A stretch of 64,000 nucleotides of DNA from Campanula takesimana (GCA_026119855.1 JAOWBW010000767.1:496001-560000), one strand, 5' to 3'; counted from the first letter of the stretch, positions 10,501-21,900 are shown. A program made the numbers and translations. The notes: generated by a model from the letters alone, not told the origin.

Positions 10501-11177
10501 GAGTAACTTCTACTAACATTTTTAACAATACCAAGGAGTATTATACCAGCTTAAACTAATACTTTCAAGTTCCTTTCATGATTTAACACAGAGGGTTATA
10601 CTCCCTTTGTCCCAAAATTACAAGTACCACAAAAATTGCCCCAAACACGAAATTGACAAACACAAGTATCAAGAATAACATATATGAATGTTATTACAAG
10701 CAAGGGGGAGCTAATAACTTACCTAGTCAAAAATCAAAGTTACCCAAATAAATTTCTGATCGGCCTGGAACGCTCTATTCAACGCCACGAATTTTTATCC
10801 GGGATCAGAATCAAGAACGGAGGGATAATTAAGCTCGAGGAGTCGAGAATAGGGTAAAAACCTAACCCTAACTTTGAAACAGAGGAAACAACGAGAATTT
10901 TTTTTTAAGAATTTGCTTTCTCAAAAAAGAAGCAACACATTATATACATTCAACTTTCCAAGAATGACACCTAGGCCCCTCAAGTTTCACTTTTAACAAA
11001 AAGGCCCCTAAAATCAAATTTTCACAAATGGCCCAAAAGTCAAAACTAAAACATTTAACCACCTTAATATTCTAAAGCAGTTAAGAATTTAACCCAAGTA
11101 AAACTAGCACATAATATGCAAGTTCAAGAATTTAACAAGTAAGTCAAATATTAACTAGAAATAGGATGGGCGTTACA
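7592..11177 (-). mobile_element. Gypsy-like solo LTR (3.6 kb) with ATCAC duplication
   Basis: A 3586-bp block starts TGTAACGCCC and ends GGGGCGTGTCA on the minus strand. It is flanked by ATCAC on both sides (7587-7591 and 11178-11182). It has no internal coding region. The stretch CTTACTGAGATTTATCTCAC (minus) matches the Gypsy LTR at 53380-53405, so the two are related Ty3/Gypsy families, probably of the Tekay/Del type. It is best explained as the product of LTR-LTR recombination that removed the element body. It carries a large internal tandem duplication. Confidence 0.85.
7881..10030. repeat. 1075-bp tandem duplication inside the solo LTR
   Basis: Copy one (7881-8955) and copy two (8956-10030) are nearly identical over their full length; only a handful of substitutions and one 1-base indel were seen. 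The shared start is GTTACAAAACCCATAATAC. Small open frames in each copy (about 8270 and 9345) are identical shadows and are not genes. Confidence 0.92.
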
Positions 11178-11216
11178 ATCACTTATAAGATAGTCTAAAA
11201 GCAAACAACCCACTCT

Positions 11217-12365
11217 TTAGAGAGAAAAACTATCAACCAAACCCATGGTAGCAACATGCTCTCGAAAGAGACTGGGTGGTAAGCCTTTCGTCATGGGATC
11301 TGCTAGCATAGCAGAAGTACTAATATGCTGGATAGATACTATTTGATCTTGGACTCTTTCCCTCACAACAAGATACTTAATGTCAATGTGTTTTGTTGCA
11401 CCACTTGACTTGTTCTTGGAAAAGAAAACTGCAGCCTGATTATCACAGTAAATCTTGAGTGGTCTAGAAATGGTGTCAACCACTTTAAGTCCTGAAATAA
11501 AGTTCTTCAACCAAACACCGTGACAAGTTGCCTCATAGCATGCTACGAATTCTGCCTCCATCGTGGAAGAGGCTGTTAGGGACTGCTTTACACTCTTCCA
11601 CGAAATAGGTCCTCCAGCAAGCATGAATATATAACCTGATGTAGATTTCTTTGTATCAATGCACCCAGCATAATCAGAATCAGAATAACCAATAACTTCA
11701 AGGCTATCTGTTCTTCTATATGTGAGCATAATGTCCTTAGTACCCTGTAGATAGCGCATGACTTTCTTGGCAGCTTTCCATTGACCCATTCCTGGGTTTA
11801 TCTGGTAACGTCCAAGCATACCAGCCGCATAAGCTAAATCTGGGCGAGTACAAACTTGAGCATACATTATACTCCCAACCGCAGAAGCGTAAGGAATTTG
11901 TTCCATTTCATCAAGCTCCAATTGGTTCTGAGGGCATTGTAGAAGACTGAATTTGTCACCCTTAACAACAGGGGCAACACTAGGAGAACAAGCATGCATG
12001 TTGAACTTTTTGAGAACTTTTTCTATATAGGCCTTTTGTGATAAGCCCAATATTCCTTTAGATCTATCACGGTGAATTTCAATGCCCAAGACATAAGAGG
12101 CTTCACCAAGGTCTTTCATATCAAAGTTACTCGATAAGAAATGTTTAGTCTCATTCAACATGTTTTTATCACTGCTTGCAAGTAAGATATCATCAACATA
12201 CAGGACTAAGATGATAAATTTACTCTTACTAACCTTTAGGTATATACATTGATCCACCGCATCTTCTTTAAATCTGAATTTACTGATAATACCATCAAAC
12301 TTAAGATACCATTGTCGAGAAGCTTGCTTTAGGCCATATATGGATTTCTTTAACTCACATACCAT
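11217..12365 (-). pseudogene. Copia-1 pol, RT C-terminal part and RNase H
   Basis: This 382-codon segment begins within reverse transcriptase (KKSIYGLKQASRQWY), contains the active-site YVDD near residue 56, and runs through a complete Copia RNase H: GYSDSDYAG, ASSTMEAEF and the IYCDNQAA stretch. It ends about 40 bases from the solo LTR. It lies in a different frame from the upstream pol segment because of a one-base insertion at about 12405, so the polyprotein cannot be made from this copy. Enzyme motifs inside the segment are intact. In the family this part copies element RNA into DNA inside the virus-like particle. Confidence 0.9.
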
Positions 12366-12384
12366 GTGTTCCTTGCCCTCAACC

Positions 12385-12993
12385 TCAAAACCTTGAGGTT
12401 TGTTTCATAAAAACTTTCGGGTGCAAGTCACCATGAAGGAATGCGGTTTTAACATCCATTTTATGTAACTCTAAATCATAATGAGCTACAAGGGCCATGA
12501 TTATTCGAAATGAGTCTTTTTTCGACACAGTGGAGAAAGTCTCAAAATAATCTATGCCTTCCCTTTGAGTGAAACCCTTAGCGACCAATCTTGCTTTATA
12601 TATTTCAATATTGCCTTTAGGATCAAGCTTAGTCTTGTAGACCCATCTACAGCCTACAACTTTGGCTCCTTCAGGCAATTCAACAAGATTCCAAACATCA
12701 TTTTTCTTCATAGATGCCAACTCTTCTTTCATAGCATTAAGCCAATGAGTTGAATGGTCACTTTTAATAGCTTCATGGAAAAACTTAGGATCGTCCCTAA
12801 TGCCAAGATCATAGTCAGTCTCATCAAGGTATACAAAATCGTCAGTTCTGTTAGGCCTTCTAACTCTCTCCGACCTCCTTAGAGGTATATCATTAGCAGG
12901 AGGATTATTAGGCTCAACATTTTGTGGTTCAACATTAGGTACAACCTCATGTGCTACAGTGCCATCAATAGGTGGAACCCCAATAGAGGGCAC
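12385..12993 (-). pseudogene. Copia-1 pol, integrase-RT linker and RT N-terminal part
   Basis: This is in the same frame as 13099-14682 but separated from it by a TAA at 13099-13101. It holds the linker rich in Pro and Asn followed by RRSERVRRPNR, then the start of reverse transcriptase (MKEELASMKKNDVWNLV, CRWVYKTKLDPKG, KARLVAKGFTQREGIDY) and the KMDVKTAFLHGDL block that carries the first catalytic Asp. It ends at a stop caused by a one-base insertion just upstream of 12387. The next RT section continues in another frame at 12365. Confidence 0.88.
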
Positions 12994-13098
12994 TGTTGGG
13001 ATAAGATTTTGAGGAACATGATTAGAACCAGGTTCTTGGTTTTCCCCAAGATTTATCCTTCTAGGTGTACTCCCACTAAAACTGCCTATTTCTAAAAA

Positions 13099-14682
13099 TT
13101 ATGCATACCTAGTTTCAACAATTCTAGTAGTATGAGATGGACAGTAAAATCGAAAACCCTTTGATCTTTCAGGGTAGCCTATAAAGTAACAACTTACAGT
13201 TTTGGGATCGAGTTTCTTAATGTGAGGATTGAAATTTTTGGCCTCTGCGGGACAGCCCCATACATGCATATATCCAAAACTTGGTTTCCTCTGTGTCCAT
13301 AATTCATATGGTGTTTTGGGCACAGACTTACTCGGAACTCTATTTAGTATATGCATAGTTGTCTTGAGTGCCTCAACCCATGAAAACTTGGGTAGAGATG
13401 TTCGACACAACATACTTCGTACCATGTCCATATGGGTACGATTGCGTCTTTCAGCAACACCATTTTGCTGAGGTGTACCGGGCATAGCATGTTCACCAAC
13501 AATGCCATTTTCCATTAAAAACAAGGCAAAAGGTCCTAGGTGTTGACCTAATTCAGAGAATTTACCATAATATTCTCCACCCCTATCAGATCGTACAATT
13601 TTAATCTTAAGGTCGAGTTGATTTTCAACTTCGGCTTTGTAGATCTTAAAAACATTTAGTGCTTCTGACTTATCATGTATGAGGCAAATATATCCATAAC
13701 GTGAGTAGTCATCAATAAAGGTAATGAAATACTTATGTCCACCAATACCCGGAGTATAGGGCCCACTAATATCAGTGTGAACTATTTGTAAAAGCCCAGT
13801 ACTTCGGTTAGCTCCACGTTTAACACCTTTTACAAATTTTCCTTTAATACACTCAATACATGTGCCAAAATCATATAAATCTAATGGATGAAGAATGTCT
13901 TCTTTAATAAGACGTTCCATCCTTCTCCTAGATATGTGACCTAAACGTTCATGCCACAATCTAGAAGAATTTTCATCCTTTAGTTTTCTCTTAGTACCGG
14001 TTTTAATGGAAGCATCACTTACATTCATTGACTCTAGGGATTCAGAAAACGAGACATCCAAACATAATTTGTAGAGGTTTCCCTCTAACAAACCAGAACC
14101 AACAACTTCAGAGTAGAGAGAAAGCGAGAAGCCTTTATTCTCAAACTTGAACGAAAAACCATAAGCGTCAAGTTTAGAAACAGAAATAAGGTTTCTAGTC
14201 ATACTGGGAACATAAACAGTATCAACTAAATCCAAATTGAAACCACTCTCCAAAACTAAGCGAAGAGTTCCTACTGCTTCAACATGGGCTTTCTCTCCAT
14301 TTCCTACTAGTACATGTCGATCCCCTTTATTTAGCCTCGTTACAGAAATGAATCCATGCAATGAATTAGTAACATGCACAGTTGTACTAGTATCAATCCA
14401 CCATGTATTTATAAGAGCATTAATTGTAAAAGATTCATAACAAACGTATGTTGGTGAAATACCTTCCTCACGTAAATTAGGACATATTCTCCTCTCATGA
14501 CGTTTCTCTTTATAACGATCAGAAGGGTTTGCCTTGTTTTCATTAGTGGTATAAAATCTCTTATCCAATTTCTTGTTACTTTTGGCATTAATAGGATCAA
14601 TTCCTAAAGGAAAACAAATACAGTCATCCATATCAAAATCTTTAAGGAAATCCACAAAATGAAATAAATCATTAGTATTCAA
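13099..14682 (-). pseudogene. Copia-1 pol, protease remnant and integrase
   Basis: 527 codons on the minus strand. A protease-like motif, WWIDTSTTVHV, has Asp near residue 97. The usual DSGA/DTGA is changed to DTST, so protease activity is doubtful. A GAG-preintegrase HHCC zinc-binding region follows (LWHERLGHIS...CIECIKGK). The integrase core has all three acidic residues in HTDISGPY, VRSDRGGEYYG and GVAERRNRTH. The frame ends at a TAA (13099-13101), after which the same frame continues into the RT linker. No gag or zinc knuckle lies upstream: the 700 bases before it are AT-rich and non-coding. Either gag was lost or this family relies on another element for gag. Confidence 0.9.
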
Positions 14683-15390
14683 ATAAACTTAGAGATAAAC
14701 AGTTTATTTAAGAAAGGTAAAATACACAAAAAAAACCTTTCAATAAGAAATTCATGGCATCATCAATAGCTTTCCGTTGGGCCAACTATTAACATACAAG
14801 TGATTTTTTTAATTTATATAGAAAATCATAATAAGTTAACATAACTACAAATTATATCACCTTTGGGCAGAAATAATTCGAGTCACGTAACTTAGTATTT
14901 TCAAGTCATTATATTCATAATAAAAATAAAATCTTCCGTTGGGCCGATTAAATTCTTAAAATGAACATTTATAAGGTGATTTTGTTAGCTTAATTTATCT
15001 CAATAATGAACTTTATTTGGGCCGTTCATTACTAAAACAAATTAAGAATCACAAATACTAATCCAAAACGTGTAAAATGAATTTTTATAAGGCGATTTTC
15101 AATACCTTAATTCGTTTAAATAATGAACTTCCGTTGGGCCGTTCATTGCTTAAACGAAATAAGAATCACAAATATTAGTTCAAAATACGCAAATGGGCAC
15201 GTATAAAATCGTAAGTTTATATGTGCTCAAAACTTTTAACTAGAAATAACATATTTAAAATTAGTCAAAATAGTTATTTTTATACATAAGTATCCCATTA
15301 ATAACATGCTAATTTTAAAATAAATTACTCAACTCCTTTTACAGATTATGTAACTAAAACATAGTATTTACTATTTTGGCTTGCACCAAA
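14683..15390 (-). other. Copia-1 non-coding leader with repeated GGCCCAACGGAAG
   Basis: AT-rich, no open frame of note. The minus strand repeats GGCCCAACGGAAG or close variants at about 14774, 14934, 15015 and 15127. Three of these lie in longer imperfect units that share TGTTCATTTTA...ATTCTTAATT context. It occupies the place where gag would be expected. Confidence 0.6.

Positions 15391-15402
<12 letters not shown>

Positions 15403-15475
<73 letters not shown>
15403..15475. repeat. (TA)n microsatellite at Helitron A 5' end
   Basis: A TA run of about 70 bases. The same position in copy B has a shorter run (about 17493-17528), which accounts for most of the length difference between the two copies. 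Confidence 0.95.
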
Positions 15476-15479
<4 letters not shown>

Positions 15480-15594
15480 GTTGGCCAAAAGAGCTATGGT
15501 ATTGACATGTGGACAAACAATGGAGAAAGCTTGCATTTGAAGAAGACACATCAACAATATACTAATAAATAAATGAATTTTCATTTTCTTTTCA

Positions 15595-16000
15595 TTAGCT
15601 AATACTATTAGCTAATAATAATAGTTACTATAAAGGGTAACTATAATAGTTAACTATTATAGTAACTATTACTATTATTAGTAATAGTTAACTATAATAG
15701 TTAACCATTATAGTTAACTATTACTCTTATTAGTAATAGTTACTATTATAGTTAACTATATTAGTTAACTATTACTATTATTAGTAATAGCTATTATAAT
15801 AGTTACCTTATATAGTAACTAATTGTATTAGCTAATGGTATTAAGCAAATAACAGTTAACTATTAATAGTAAGAGTATTAGTTAATTATAATAGTTATTA
15901 TATAAGTTAAATATTATTTTTTAATATTAATTAATCATAATAGTTACTATATCAATTAACTATTACTATTAATAATATTAGTTTATTATAATTATTATTA
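15595..16000. repeat. AGTTAACTAT-type repeats in Helitron A
   Basis: Dozens of short direct and inverted repeats built from TAGTTAACTATTA and TTATTAGTAATAG. Long stretches can pair with themselves. The identical block is at about 17645-18050 in copy B. Confidence 0.8.
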
Positions 16001-16260
16001 TTCCCTCCGTCCCAGTTTAAAGTTCTTACTTTCTTTTTTGGTGTGTCCCAATTTATATTTAACTATTATAATTAACTATTAAATAAAATAAATATTACTA
16101 TTATTAGTATTAGTTAATCGTAATAGTTACAATAATATTAATTATTACTATTAATAGTATTATTAGTTAATCATAATAGTTACTATATAAGTTAACTATT
16201 ATTATTAATTGTATTAGTTAATCATTATACAATAAATGTTAATATTTAATATTAATAGTA

Positions 16261-16469
16261 CTCGCTCCGTTTGAGAGTAAGACTCATACTTTTTATTTTT
16301 GTACGTCCCACTAAAAGTCTATTTCCTAAAAGGACAAATGATGAGAAAGAATGAATAGTGTTTTGGACAATTATACCCTCAATACATTTGCAATGTTTAC
16401 CAACTTTATATTGTGTATTTAATAAATGTGCACAAACAAGATATGACTCTTACTCTAGGGCATAAGGAG
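16261..16469. mobile_element. Stowaway-type MITE inside Helitron A
   Basis: CTCGCTCCGTTTGAGAGTAAG at the left pairs with CTTACTCTAGGGCATAAGGAG at the right (only a fragment of each is needed to see the match). TA lies on both sides. It is also present in Helitron B (about 18314-18522). Confidence 0.7.
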
Positions 16470-16547
16470 TATTAATTAATTATAATAGTTAATATAGACA
16501 TTAATTATAACTATTAATATTATTAGTGAATAATAATAATTATTATA

Positions 16548-16826
16548 CTCCCTCCGTCCCACCTCACTTGAGACTTATTTCTATTTTGGTCCGTCCCACT
16601 TTACTTGAGACGTCCCAAAATGGTAATCTTTTTATAATTTTATATTCAATCTACTACACCCACTCATTCTCTCTCTTCATTTTCAACCACACAATTTATT
16701 CAACCAACCTACTATTAACACCACTCGTTCTCTCTCTTCATTTTAAACCACACATTTTACTTATTTTATTCTTTTTCCTTAGTTGTGCCCACCTCTTAGG
16801 TCTCAAGTGAGGTGGGACGGAGGGAG
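16548..16826. mobile_element. Stowaway MITE inside Helitron A
   Basis: Near-perfect TIRs, CTCCCTCCGTCCCACCTCAC and its inverse GTGAGGTGGGACGGAGGGAG, with TA at both ends. The same insertion at the same site in Helitron B (18601-18882) shows it was there before the Helitron was duplicated. Confidence 0.88.
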
Positions 16827-17489
16827 TATATGTTAATAAGTACAATTAATAATATTAGTTAATTATAATAATTATTTTAATTATTACTAAAAAATTAACA
16901 CAAAACCAATCAACCTATTGTTCCCTCCCATTCACTCTCTCTCCTAATTTACTTTTACACTCACAACACTTACTTTACTTCCACCATTTCTTAATTTCCG
17001 TGCAAATAGGAGGTAGGACTCTTACTCCGGGACGGATATTTAACCATTATAACTAACTAATACCATTAATAGTATTAGTTAATTATAATAGTTAAATATA
17101 ATTTTTAACTATAATAGTTACTATATAAGTTAATTATTATTATTAATAGTATTAATTAATCATAATTGTTATAATATATATTAACTATTACTATTAATTA
17201 TATTATTTAATCATAATAGTTAATATATATGTTAATAATACTATTAATACCATTAAGTTTTTTAAATATTCATACAACAAACTTAAATATACTTCTAAAT
17301 TAATTAAAAAAACATATTTATTACAACTATGTATAACCAAAGCTATGAAAATGTTTTGATTAATTTAAAATATACATATATTTTCAAATAAAATTATTAT
17401 TTTAATTTATCAATTAAAAACATCAAAAAATAAAAATACAAAAACATTAACGGAATAGATTCCCGTGCAGAGCACGGGTTACCTACTAG

Positions 17490-17490
17490 T

Positions 17491-17532
<42 letters not shown>

Positions 17533-19545
17533 GTTGGCCAAAAGAGCTATGGTATTGACATGTGGACAAACAATGGAGAAAGCTTGCATTTGGAGAAGCC
17601 ACATCAACAATATACTAATAAATAAGTGACTTTTCATTTTCTTTTCATTAGCTAATACTATTAGCTAATAATAATAGTTACTATAAAGGGTAACTATAAT
17701 AGTTAACTATTATAGTAACTATTACTATTATTAGTAATAGTTAACTATAATAGTTAACCATTATAGTTAACTATTACTCTTATTAGTAATAGTTACTATT
17801 ATAGTTAACTATATTAGTTAACTATTACTATTATTAGTAATAGCTATTATAATAGTTACCTTATATAGTAACTAATTGTATTAGCTAATGGTATTAAGCA
17901 AATAACAGTTAACTATTAATAGTAAGAGTATTAGTTAATTATAATAGTTATTATATAAGTTAAATATTAATTTTTAATATTAATTAATCATAATAGTTAC
18001 TATATCAATTAACTATTACTATTAATAATATTAGTTTATTATAATTATTATTATTCCCTCCGTCCCAGTTTAAAGTTCTTACTTTCTTTTTTGGTGTGTC
18101 CCAATTTATATTTAACTATTATAATTAACTATTAAATAAAATAAATATTACTATTATTAGTATTAGTTAATCATAATAGTTACAATAATATTAATTATTA
18201 CAATTAATAGTATTATTAGTTAATCATAATAGTTACTATATAAGTTAACTATTATTATTAATAGTATTAGTTAATCATTATACAATAAATGTTAATATTT
18301 AATATTAATAGTACTCTCTCCGTTCGAGAGTAAGACTCGTACTTTCTATTTTTGTACGTCCCACTAAAAGTCTATTTCCTAAAAGGACAAATGATGAGAA
18401 AGAATGAATAGTGTTTTGGACAATTATACCCTCAATACATTTGCAATGTTTACCAATTTTATATTGTGTATTTAATAAATGTGCACAAACAAGATATGAC
18501 TCTTACTCTAGGGCGTAAGGAGTATTAATTAATTATAATAGTTAATATAGACATTAATTATAACTATTAATATTATTAGTGAATAATAATAGTTATTATA
18601 CTCCCTCCGTCCCACCTCACTTGAGACTTATTTCTATTTTGGTCCGTCCCACTTTACTTGAGACTTCCCAAAATAGTAATCTTTTTATAATTTTATATTC
18701 AATCTACTACACCCACTCATTCTCTCTCTTCATTTTCAACCACACAATTCTTTCAACCAACCTACTATTAACCCCAGTCATTCTCTCTCTTCATTTTAAA
18801 CCACACATTTTACTTATTTTATTCTTTTTCCTTAGTTATTGTGCCCACCTCTTAGGTCTCAAGTGAGGTGGGACGGAGGGAGTATATGTTAATAAGTACA
18901 ATTAATAATATTAGTTAATTATAATAATTATTTTAATTATTACTAAAAAATTAACACAAAACCAATCAACCTATTGTTCCCTCCCATTCATTCTCTCTCC
19001 TAATTTACTTTTACACTCACAACACTTACTTTACTTCCACCATTTCTTAATTTCCGTGCAAATAGGAGGTAGGACTCTTACTCCGGGACGGATATTTAAC
19101 CATTATAACTAACTAATACCATTAATAGTATTAGTTAATTATAATAGTTAAATATAATTTTTAACTATAATAGTTACTATATAAGTTAATTATTATTATT
19201 AATAGTATTAATTAATCATAATTGTTATAATATATATTAACTATTACTATTAATTATATTATTTAATCATAATAGTTAATATATATGTTAATAATACTAT
19301 TAATACCATTAAGTTTTTTAAATATTCATACAACAAACTTAAATATACTTCTAAATTAATTAAAAAAACATATTTATTACAACTATGTATAACCAAAGCT
19401 ATGAAAATGTTTTGATTAATTTAAAATATACATATATTTTCAAATAAAATTATTATGTTAATTTATCAATTAAAAACATAAAAAAATAAAAGTACAAAAA
19501 CATTAACGGAATAGATTCCCGTGCGGAGCACGGGTTACCTACTAG
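17490..19545 (+). mobile_element. non-autonomous Helitron, copy B (head-to-tail with A)
   Basis: It begins TC at 17490, immediately after the CTAG of copy A, and ends CTAG at 19542-19545 followed by T. The terminal hairpin CCCGTGC-GGA-GCACGGG is at 19518-19534. Apart from the TA run and scattered substitutions it is the same element as copy A, including the nested MITEs. The two together are inserted between A (15390) and T (19546), as expected for Helitrons. Confidence 0.82.
18601..18882. mobile_element. Stowaway MITE inside Helitron B
   Basis: Same element and same site as 16548-16826 in copy A, with TIRs CTCCCTCCGTCCCACCTCAC and inverse. A few substitutions and a small indel separate the two. 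Confidence 0.88.
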
Positions 19546-19666
19546 TTACAAGTAAATCACAATTACAAATTCGTCATGTAACAGAAGCAAGTGATGTTAA
19601 GAATATACAATGTAATGAGGTATAATAAGGGAATGAAAATCATAAATAGAAGGTGAAAGTCAATAA
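19546..19666 (-). other. Copia-1 leader fragment between insertions
   Basis: AT-rich and non-coding. It is what remains of the Copia-1 interior between the Helitrons and Copia-2. Its last five bases, AATAA, are the left candidate TSD of Copia-2 (right side AATAC). Confidence 0.5.
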
Positions 19667-20037
19667 TGTTATAAAACTAAAGAACCAAGAGCATAATCTC
19701 AATAGATAATATTTTATTTCAAGACTATTATAGAGAGAGTGTACAAGAGAGAAAGATAGAAGTTAAGAACTTCTGAAGTCTATTGAAATGAAAACCAGAG
19801 CCTACTATTTATAGGTGAAAATTGGCTTCCTCTATAAGCTTCCATAAGGATAAATACTATCCTTTAGTAAGGCTTCCTTTGTAAGCTTCTCTGAAGATAT
19901 TTACCAAGCTTCCCTAGTAAGCTTCACTGAAGATATTTACAAAGTTTCCTTCGTAAGCTTCGCGAAAGATAATCTTGCAAAGCTTCTCTTGTACACTTCT
20001 GGTTCAAAGGACATACACATAATAATATATTATAACA
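19667..20037 (-). repeat. Copia-2 3' LTR
   Basis: 371 bp. It contains four imperfect direct repeats built on AAGCTTCNCTGAAGATATTT at about 19829-19985. The polypurine tract is next to it at 20038-20048. Confidence 0.93.
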
Positions 20038-20459
20038 CTCCCCCTTGGATGTCCGCAGCTAAGTAACATGCCTCATTAAAACCTTACCAGAGAAAAACCC
20101 TGTGGGATAAAAACTCTAGTGAAGGAAAAAGAGTACACGATTTCTTAGCTTCATGATGCTCCTCTTGAACAAAACATTACTCGCGATCTCTTAGTCGCCT
20201 ACTCTTCCTTGGAGATTCCTATTGAATGGTAATTGTGCCGCACGTGTTGCCTCATTAAAAACCTTCCGAGCAAAAACCCTTTAGGAAAAATAATCTCGAA
20301 GGAAAAGAGTACAACTCACAATCTTTTCAATAAACGCTCATTGCCTCGTTAAAACCTTGGCGGGTAACAAACCCCGGTGGGAAAAATAACCCCTCGCGAA
20401 GGAAAAAGAGTACAATGAAATCTGAGTATCGTCTGGATACTCCTCCTAAAAACTACAAG

Positions 20460-20830
20460 GGTGGAAGCTCTAACAATCTCCGTAAGCCAATTGTTTTCAT
20501 ATACTTCTCAAAAGTGGCTTTAGGTAGTGACTTCGTGAATCAGTCGCCGCAGTTGTCTTGACTTCTGATCTGCTGGATCATTATCTGACAAAATATCAGA
20601 ATCTAATAACTTCCATAACGTGAGAGTATGTTTTATCAAAGTCAATCCCAAGCCGTTGAGAGAAACCTTATACCACAAGGCGAGCTTTATATCTCGTAAT
20701 CTCATTTCTCTCATTCCTTTTTCTCGTAAATACCCATTTATATCTCACGGGTATAACCCTAAGAGGTGTAGGAACTACTGGTCCAAACACTCCTCTTTTC
20801 TTTAAGGATCGAACTTTGACTGGATTGCTT
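20460..20830 (-). pseudogene. Copia-2 second RT start fused to RNase H end
   Basis: In a frame with stops, the minus strand shows the RT entry block YKARLVV, GFSQRLGIDFDKTYSHV at about 20715-20620. A few codons later comes the terminal RNase H block (a TKSLP-like segment shifted by a frameshift, then KATFEKYMKTIGLRRL-like residues to about 20470). The whole RT catalytic core and most of RNase H are missing between them, so this is a deletion junction near 20560-20600. It has no coding value. Confidence 0.65.
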
Positions 20831-20834
20831 TCTC

Positions 20835-21278
20835 TCATTTAGGCCAATCAATTCTTTGTTTACACTCATTTACGGAGCGAGGTTCAATATCATTACCACA
20901 TATAATCTCAGTTGCTAATGTATAAGTAAATACACCGTTGATAATTGTTCCATCCCGATTACATATCTCATATATGCATGCATGACTAACTGATATTTCT
21001 TTATTCTCAGAAATGGATGTCAATGTTGAGGCGTCCCCCGACTTCGTTTTCCAAACGAATCCATAATCTGGAACAATATCATGAGATAGATCGGATGAGA
21101 TTCCAATTTTATTATCGCTAACGGGATTCGACTTTTGTTCACTCACCCGTTTACGGGGATGCGAATCCTTGGAATCAATTAGCCTCCCTCTCTTCTGGGC
21201 AGGGGTATGTATTTCGTTAGGTGAGATCACTGGCCTTCCTGATAGTACTCCGTCTGGGAGTTCTATCCTCGTAGGCAC
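20835..21278 (-). pseudogene. Copia-2 duplicated integrase-RT linker
   Basis: A 147-codon open stretch with the linker signature PTRIELPDG...KRGRLIDSKDSHPRKR, followed by charged sequence leading into RT. A second, diverged version of the same linker (KRGRPIGSKDKNPRKRK) lies upstream at about 22260-22400. The element therefore carries this domain twice, with an RT fragment between. Confidence 0.7.
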
Positions 21279-21294
21279 ATTTGCAGCTTAACAA

Positions 21295-21900
21295 CTATTG
21301 AAAGTTCTTCTGGACTTCCAATAACATTTAGATTAACATAAATGGCCGTTATAACAAATCCTGAAACAGATTTTCTAATGAAAAATACATGGGCAAATAG
21401 GATCATTCTTGTATCCTTCTTTCGCCAAGTATTCACTGAGACGGTTATACCACATCCGTCCAGATCGTTTTAAACCATACAAAGATCTTTGTAATTTAAT
21501 TTAACAAACTTCTCGAGAATTTGAATTGCATGCATCACACATCTTGAATCCTTCTGGGATTCTCTTAAATCCTTCTGGGATTCTTATATAAATATCATTG
21601 TCAAGTCTGCCATACAAATATGCAGTGACAACATCCATTAAACGCATATCAAGCTTTTCATGTATTGCCAGACTAATGAGATAGCAAAATGTAATTGCAT
21701 CCACCACAGGAGAATATGTCTCCTCATAATCAATTCCAGGTCTTTGCGAAAAACCTTGTGCAACAAGACGTGCTTTATTCTTGTGCAACAAGACGTGTTT
21801 TATTCTTGCGCAACAAGACGTGCTTTATTCTTGTGCAAAAAATTGTGCTATATATTTTGTTTTCGCACTTGTACTCTACTAGTTTTACACCTTCAGGTGT
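21295..21900 (-). pseudogene. Copia-2 first RT fragment
   Basis: Minus-strand frames show KARLVAQGFSQRPGIDYEETYSPV, the MDVVTAYLYGRLDNDIYI block and a YGLKRSGRMWYNRLSEYL block ending near 21400. Then stops follow, before the YVDD box. A triple repeat of CAACAAGACGTGCTTTATTC sits at about 21765-21840 across the start of this fragment. A seven-residue duplication (RIPEGFK) is seen at the break near 21560. Confidence 0.7.

Larger units (their letters stand above)
15391..17489 (+). mobile_element. non-autonomous Helitron, copy A
   Basis: The left end is TC (TCTCTCTCTCTC followed by a (TA)n run), preceded by A. The right end is CTAG (17486-17489). Eleven bases after a 7-bp-stem hairpin, CCCGTGC-AGA-GCACGGG (17462-17478), complete the terminus. 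These are the hallmarks of Helitron ends (5' TC, subterminal hairpin, 3' CTRR, no TSD). No Rep/helicase is encoded. The body is AT-rich with a great many AGTTAACTATTA-like repeats and several nested Stowaway MITEs. The next copy begins at the adjacent base. Confidence 0.82.

Noticed and set aside
7592..11177. DNA transposon with GGGCG terminal inverted repeats
   Set aside because: The apparent TGTAACGCCC/TGACACGCCC inverted ends are short. TG...CA ends, a 5-bp TSD and similarity to a Gypsy LTR favour a solo LTR.
15595..19300. Regularly spaced short repeats resembling a CRISPR array
   Set aside because: The repeats are irregular AT-rich AGTTAACTATTA motifs without fixed length or unique spacers, inside Helitrons in a plant genome.
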